38,049 bases of DNA. Origin: JANXLS01 sp038227045 (lineage in GTDB: Bacteria; Planctomycetota; SZUA-567; H5-PLA8). Below, piece by piece: positions 38,001 through 38,049 of the stretch. How positions within the stretch are numbered: the first letter of the stretch is position 1; each line of letters begins with the position of its first letter. The notes beneath the pieces were generated by a model. That model had not been told where the DNA came from. It made no database searches and worked only from the letters and a program-made list of their open reading frames with translations. The position numbers and the translations under genes were made by a program. The DNA lies in assembly GCA_038227045.1 (NCBI GenBank), contig JBBRQD010000050.1, forward strand, positions 1 through 38,049. Reading direction: 5' to 3'.

Positions 38001-38049
38001 CTCGGATTCAATGTGTATCGCCGGCCGGTCGAACTCGGGTCCAAGGCCT
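23037..38049 (+). CDS. Giant surface/secreted protein with autotransporter-associated beta-strand repeats, IPT/TIG, PA14-like and LamG-like modules (3' end beyond window)
   Basis: One frame stays open from ATG 23037 to the window end, giving 5,004 codons with no stop. GAGGT (23025-23029) lies 7 bases before that ATG. A classical signal peptide starts only at Met53 (23193; MIKLITKNSQRS, hydrophobic MLCVASLVLAG, cleavage near NASA|AA). In order there is an N-terminal domain (to about 23980) and three IPT/TIG domains (about 23985-24240, 24249-24537, 24540-24850; e.g. ITSVSPPGGYPAGGTLVTV). A PA14-like domain (24867-25430) and a fourth IPT (25437-25725) follow. Then come a TWTGNAGNPNWSDAGNW motif and about 19 beta-strand repeats of the type GTGTLTLSGNNTYTGTTTI..GTL. 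These alternate with PA14-like modules (SDDGSVLFIDPG, FYQGGGG) and LamG-like modules (GASLWLNADD). It ends in a WKLVSEYMNLGFNVYRRP segment typical of C-terminal domains in such proteins. The role is likely adhesion or carbohydrate binding outside the cell. Confidence 0.93.
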   Translation, partial: MSGKLHSESCSLAMNSTGFAHQNTKYTAPQYQQVPPQGAAFEKFLALDTDQTMIKLITKNSQRSAFAMLCVASLVLAGYTHNASAAAGTSRIANAPESAGYTVVYQVDIGNGNNFNPTVPYAIDNSATIQVGAYTRIGYYLEVQQGAGPLQWIYVSFDAGPFQTDPTKIGVPNQASGEFYHYDVNAFNNNTQNAGQVKNMNVLSNVAGIVTGTNIATGNVEFWPSNYGGNNDYGVPNSPAGSYDFGDGGANTGLGYGSMQIHNYGASQTLFAFNAWNGGGGDLGIGNQVGGSGQPDWTFAGNTGTYSVKTLQIVVDDNPAITSVSPPGGYPAGGTLVTVKGTGFKAGAQSITFGGVPGISPVFVNGTKYTVVAPANAAGAVDVVMTDVNGKVATLTNGFTYSATPPPFIDNVSPSTDTIAGGTTVTVNGQNFRAGAVVTFGGSDGFTESAQVTPTSITPTAITVVVPAAIPVTASGPTAVTVINTDNNSTFILAKAFTYTAPAPTVTSVTNSGSGFNNGPYNANTSVNINGTGFSSNFTTNTDSIGKITLGGQTLTGITYQSPTLLLGTVQPMTIALPTFTQDLVVTNPDGTASAVSAADQFVYTGARTPENDTNFQNLVHYCYFHDGQIGPQLPFTGNQGTQSDNAILPLAYSSPVIAPTKSGFTSSMQFNSNPINNPPDGTDNYSIEYAGFLNVPADGVYTLFTASDDGTYFAIGDYNSNVTVVRNNFAQGTTERSGTIGLKAGRHRFVVQYSEGGGGNNNFVRWQGPTFGKEDIPQGSADGTARGFYGELPITVSSAISTPSIMPLAGGSPVTLTGTNFAAYVLTLVVNDSNNAVLGTFTNPGAAPNFTVASPTSITFNSPPDALRPGAASVTITTAGGQTATVPGGLPNGLFYDVTTISVTWTGNAGNPNWSDAGNWIDGSNVMRIPANNDYVVLTSAGQMPTNMDILNLTLASLSYSAAANTSFTVADGTVGPTGLSFAGGGANITLASGAADQTISAGIILVDPTTLASGTGRNLTLSGVVSGAGAPTINGGGTVTLSNVANTYTGGTTISGATLVAATIANGGVNSSIGASSSATANLQINNATLSVGSTSSTDRQMTLGTGTDTIDTGANTVTLNGNLTGPGNLRKIGAGTLNLASSNSYAGSTIIDVGTLKLTPPVSPPGLYEQALPGGFDTTTPINTNTAAVTQGTPRANSTLSQSQDPINGFPDNTTYVYQGFINTPSDVTWTFAENFDDSVLLKIDGVQLLLDGAYNNPTMSTRLLTAGSHTFELRLGEGGGGVGPSNQGWFNNNIGFGYDKQGRNAQVASNYTITDNALDPGLFTLSPTAFPLPIATSVIMNANTVLDVNGSSPTIGSLTDAAGNPTTAQVHLGTGTLTLGNDNTSTNFSGVIDGTGATAGLSKIGTGTQTLSNANTFAGPTAIAAGKIQLGNANSLVNSTVNLNIDNGLTFSPSAAAYNIGALSSSKNDVLQDTNGAAITLVAGGGPTNPSTTFSGVLSGPGSFTKAGSGTLRLTNNNTYAGNTAITGGTLKLRNTSLPVPGASLWLNADDSEALTFGVGNAVTAWGNEISSTGSMAGTGTYVPSDVNGKGAVHFNFNDGSSNGANPAQFMRNTVPYQAPVTMFAVARMTGGSNGRIIGSNDSNFLLGWWAGRQDVNHFSRWVTKPDGAGPGADTLPHMYEALITGPNNVTAQAQVYVIDAARPAATLIADFSDQYNAPQNLQLNGNGGGDFSDCNVSEVIIYPGLLNAANRATIENYLAAKYFGSGATLGQNILPSTTNLTLSGTALLDSAVDQTVVSVASAAAGTGVLLHGTKLTTGGASATSAFAGVLSGTGNVTKTGTGTFTLTGTNTFTGTTNINGGTLAVNTSSIGTVTAIAIDNTAAQNSTLLALPNGIVSSAPVVLTGAATVDTNGNDSTLSGSISGTGDLNKAGAGILSLSGNNTYAGATRIQAGTLKLLGSIIAGLYEGSVGGNFNIGTPIPHSAVRINAKIKPSDPASSVTPRANNNDNAGVPGGFPDNTTYGYVGFLVTTGTTHNYTFAANFDDNTYLNIDGTVVLNVGFNGGGAAFKGNIVLAPGTHTFEVRFGEGGGGVGPAGDRVFGTGLGFGWDPQGRDSTNGADFQALNDPGDGSVFNTGMFQSSLPPTTAVIISSNATLDVGTVPQSAGSLADAGPGTTGHMVLLGTGGLTIGGNNSTTSFSGIISGAAGLTKVGTGIQTLAAANTFTGATAINNGAVQLADANALQNSTVTLNANNTLLFSPIVGSTFNIGGLAGNGNFALQDTGAAAVSLVVGGGVNPSTSSYSGVMSGPGRFTKAGSGTLSLLNISTYAGTTAITGGTLKLASNLPALGASIWLNANDTAKMDVGALNAITTWGSETGADSVSGSGTYVPNSLNGQAVVHFNNTQFMKNNTNYPAPCTIFAVERLTGGQNQRVVGSTNSNWLFGFHGNQEDRFYFEGWVYGNGNSINPDTNPHMYEGGIPGTGPSTAAVYDYRASTVQDFVTNTGANTGGTTGPNGLELNGYANGNELSDADVAEVLIFPRILSPQDRVKTEAYLISKYFGSGVLVPGGNLPSTTAVTISGGGILDVANDQTVASISTVDPSTGLILDSANLTTGGGNTSTSFNGVVSGVGSLFKTGTGTFTLSGNDTFTGATTITGGTLEANTASIGTSTALAIDNTAAQNSKLRALANGFASSAPVVLTGTGIVIDTNGFDSSLTGPISGTGDLTKIGLGALTLTGGNSYAGDTTVTAGTLVSGPYTDATKTPLSTGTVRLTGGNLSLEGSIVNGLKGEFYSSNLNPGGGNGVGGDADFNDYASFTTSRSALTPALTIAGTSVGGKLDLNFSTSGYTGNGEVPFNGPNDATHAAYGFPNHDNIEVRFSGFFQATETGTYAFGTTSDDGSVLFIDPGTGYQTVVSNNFYQGGTRRAGTIALTPGLYPITIGFYQGGGGLGLLVDYTPPSASTPVVVPNSVLFPSVAVSYQPTQAYSNNVVISANSIITVNNSVNATMGTLSIGTNTLSLTGDANSSLTLGAGTLTGSPTFNAAATTTISVGVLSDAGNNFQITKTGLGTLAMTGQSTYGGNTNITGGTIQLNGPPAAQNVLPPATSVFLSTTGKLDVNGIIQTVKILSGTDGSGTALALGTGLLTLGDASNQTFDGVISGVGGLTKIGTGTQTISGNNTYTGTTTIDAGTWATNTAGIGTSATIVIDNTLGQASTLQATAGGITTASAMTLTLTATVDTNGNDSTLSGAISGTGDLRKIGAGTLTLSGTSTYAGSTIIAVGTVKLAAPIAPPGLYEQALPGGFDTTTPININTAAVKQGTPRANSTLSQSQDPINGFPDNTTYVYQGFINTLSDVTWTFAENFDDSVLLKIDGVQLLLDGGYANPTMSTRLLTAGSHTFELRLGEGGGGVGPSNQGWFNNNIGFGYDKQGRNAQVASNYTITDNALDPGLFTLSPISIPLPIKTSVIMSANTVLDLNGVSSTIGSLADAAGNPSSAQVHLGTATLTLGNDNTNTNFSGVIDGANATAGLAKIGTGIQMLSNANTFTGPTTLSAGSLELANTNALENSTVTLNANNLLNFSAIIGATFNIGGLAGTGNVALQDTDPGMGAISLVVGGGVNPSTTTYSGVLSGPGSFTKAGTGTLKLTNNSTYTGDTAITGGTLKLRNTSPPVPGASLWLNADDSESLTFGVGNAVTGWTNEISSTGSMSGNGTYLSSDINGKGAVHFNYNNGTTGGASPAQFMRNTIPYQAPVTMFAVARMTGGANGRIIGSNDSNFLLGWWAGRQDVNHFSRWVTKPDGNGPNADVLPHMYEALITGPNNVNAQAQVYVIDSARPAATLIADFSDQYNAPQNLQLNGNGGGDFSDCNVSEVLIYPTLLNAADRATVETYLATKYFGSGTTLGLNILPATTNLTLSGTGVLDTKVNQTVASIASTDATSDLFLNSATVTTGGTNTSTSFAGVVSGSGNLTKVGTGTFGLTGVNTYTGSVIIDAGTLQANSTALSNTGKVVIDNTLNLASTLQAAGGGAGGQIASASSVVLIGSATVDSNNTLSQLDGAVSGTGSLSKVGLGTLTLTGSNTFSGGATVTAGVLAAGASHLIGTDPLGASSVTLAGGNLALQGAAIPNATGLNIELHDHTGSNPNQGDFVSLTALNSHFDPLNLPKILTTTGGKTNLDFSNSGYNGGAPFNGPNDATHAAYGFPNTGNNNGDSYEVRISGYFFAAESGVYNFGTTSDDGSVLFLDGVDAPLVNNNNYQGATRKEGNITLSGGLHSISIGFYQGGGGAGLLVDYTPPSGTRVTMSNSVLFATNVFSTTPATTQSYPNNVVINQNATITVTNALTASLGNLTIGAKTLVLNGDINANLTLANGTLTGNAIFAPVATTTLAVGVLSDSVPASPNSITKNDAGILLLTGQSTYGLGTNINGGSIQLFHSNLPTGVSPQVWFDASVTSTLVLSGSNVTGWNDRSGNNENVTAPGTPPTFNPANAAFNGLPTVTFAGNNALTGFDATFLNNTSYTIFAVEGKTNTNNNYFLGTGPGGTNNQALHFGYRDDTTFTLAQYGNDLDCPAPGFVTQVPREWTGKFDSTTGHFIYLNGAFQQSNGNTTGLNGQGTGFGYVGAAFGNNAPYTGDLAEILIFASALTDAQRTSVDSYLQQKWGLTPSLSGQLPSGTTVTLSNSGKLDLNGASQTIGGLASAAATTNVVLGSGTLTVNSIVADTTFAGGIVDLGGANAQTGGGLVIKGTFALMFTGSGTYTGSTTISAGTFVMDGLLNGTSNTIVANGATLRGTGNGTTTGRIQTGIVTVSGTIFPGDTPNPKDAKGTLTINGLAINANGIMKVRTSGTPGSVTSDNLVIGGSTATLANGASLELHNALPDGDYANALFPFITMTGAPLTTTFTNISVPNQTILPSGNKGISVVYDGGNAQSIATDGTFTGGGNTIAGVNLVQIKLGNTVTPVTIDSIAATAEGAGVVVEWKLVSEYMNLGFNVYRRPVELGSKA
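26428..28410 (+). repeat. Internal block A1-B1 of the giant gene (PA14-like + LamG-like)
   Basis: The block begins in a beta-strand repeat (RKIGAGTLNL). It runs through the PA14-like module that starts GLYEQALPGGFDTTTP, two beta-strand repeats and the LamG-like module GASLWLNADDSEALTFG, and ends with KYFGSGATLGQNILPSTTNL. It aligns with 32818-34806 at an offset of 6,390 to 6,399 bases. From 26812 to 26974 the two copies differ at a single base (26871, C against T). Confidence 0.88.
28941..30775 (+). repeat. Internal block A2-B2 of the giant gene (diverged copy)
   Basis: It has the same module order as A1-B1 but is clearly diverged. The PA14-like module begins GLYEGSVGGNFN, followed by beta-strand repeats, and the LamG-like module begins GASIWLNANDTAKMDVG, ending KYFGSGVLVPGGNLPSTTAV. 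The part around 29760-29990 (FNIGGLAGNGNFALQDTG, VVGGGVNPST) is closer to block A3-B3 than block A1-B1 is. Confidence 0.8.
31410..32340 (+). repeat. Internal block C1 of the giant gene (second PA14-like type)
   Basis: This PA14-like module starts GLKGEFYSSNLNPGG and contains PFNGPNDATHAAYGFPN, GTTSDDGSVLFIDPG and IGFYQGGGGLGLLVDYTPPS. It is followed by a beta-strand repeat (TKTGLGTLAMTGQSTYGGNT). It is homologous to 35436-36350 over its whole length. Confidence 0.82.
32818..34806 (+). repeat. Internal block A3-B3 of the giant gene (recent copy of A1-B1)
   Basis: This is a near-copy of 26428-28410 at both ends, with GLYEQALPGGFDTTTP and GASLWLNADDSESLTFG. The segment about 33730-33950 instead follows the wording of block A2-B2 (FNIGGLAGTGNVALQDTD, VVGGGVNPSTTTYSGVLSGPG). 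That makes the copy a mosaic of the two earlier blocks. Confidence 0.88.
35436..36350 (+). repeat. Internal block C2 of the giant gene
   Basis: It is a copy of block C1: PFNGPNDATHAAYGFPN is identical, then GTTSDDGSVLFLDGV and GFYQGGGGAGLLVDYTPPS. The beta-strand repeat TKNDAGILLLTGQSTYGLGT follows. Its opening residues (GLNIELHDHTGSNPN) differ from C1. It is followed by the last LamG-like module (SPQVWFDASVTSTLVLSG, 36370-37015). Confidence 0.82.

Overview
ORGANISM. The window reads as chromosomal DNA of a PVC-superphylum bacterium, most likely Verrucomicrobiota. The basis is a planctomycete-type cytochrome c / DUF1587-1592-1588-1585 protein, a Gfo/Idh/MocA oxidoreductase, a secreted BNR-repeat sialidase-like protein, TIR/FHA proteins with Pro/Ala-rich linkers, and a giant surface protein built from autotransporter-associated beta-strand repeats. 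Phylum placement is inference; there is no rRNA or marker set here. No tRNA, rRNA, CRISPR array, insertion sequence or prophage was seen. LAYOUT. (1) 1-4965: a possible gene tail on the plus strand, then minus-strand genes for a secreted DUF1592-type c-type cytochrome, a Gfo/Idh/MocA oxidoreductase, a calcineurin-like phosphoesterase and a 47-residue very basic protein with a TTG start. (2) 5224-14185, minus strand: a redox cluster. In transcription order it has a protein joining two cyclic-nucleotide-binding domains to a four-cluster 4Fe-4S ferredoxin module, a diheme cytochrome b-like membrane protein, and two paralogous membrane-anchored multiheme cytochromes c (nine CxxCH plus one conserved CxxxCH each). 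Two intergenic palindromes made of reiterated short words lie in this cluster. (3) 14483-19031, plus strand: rimO, a small DUF4351-like protein, a terminator, then a TIR-FHA-TIR protein and a FHA protein 21 bases apart. (4) 19110-22406, minus strand: sialidase-like protein, a RelE/ParE-type toxin with Phd/YefM-like antitoxin, and ilvD. (5) 22407-23036: AT-rich gene-free region. (6) 23037 to the right edge, plus strand: one open reading frame of more than 5,000 codons that leaves the window. HOW THE PARTS FIT. The most interesting link is a 45-residue N-terminal domain, which I do not recognise. It is shared by the cNMP/ferredoxin protein (minus strand) and the short FHA protein (plus strand), 33 of 45 positions identical. 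In both it is followed by a Pro/Ala-rich tether and a signalling domain. This suggests that the redox complex and the TIR/FHA pair on either side of rimO belong to one system, with a common docking or sorting module joining cyclic-nucleotide sensing, phosphopeptide recognition, TIR chemistry and membrane electron transfer. That is a hypothesis built from domain sharing and adjacency. The giant protein is a modular surface protein whose PA14-like and LamG-like modules were copied in blocks, one copy pair being nearly identical over 163 bases and another block looking mosaic.
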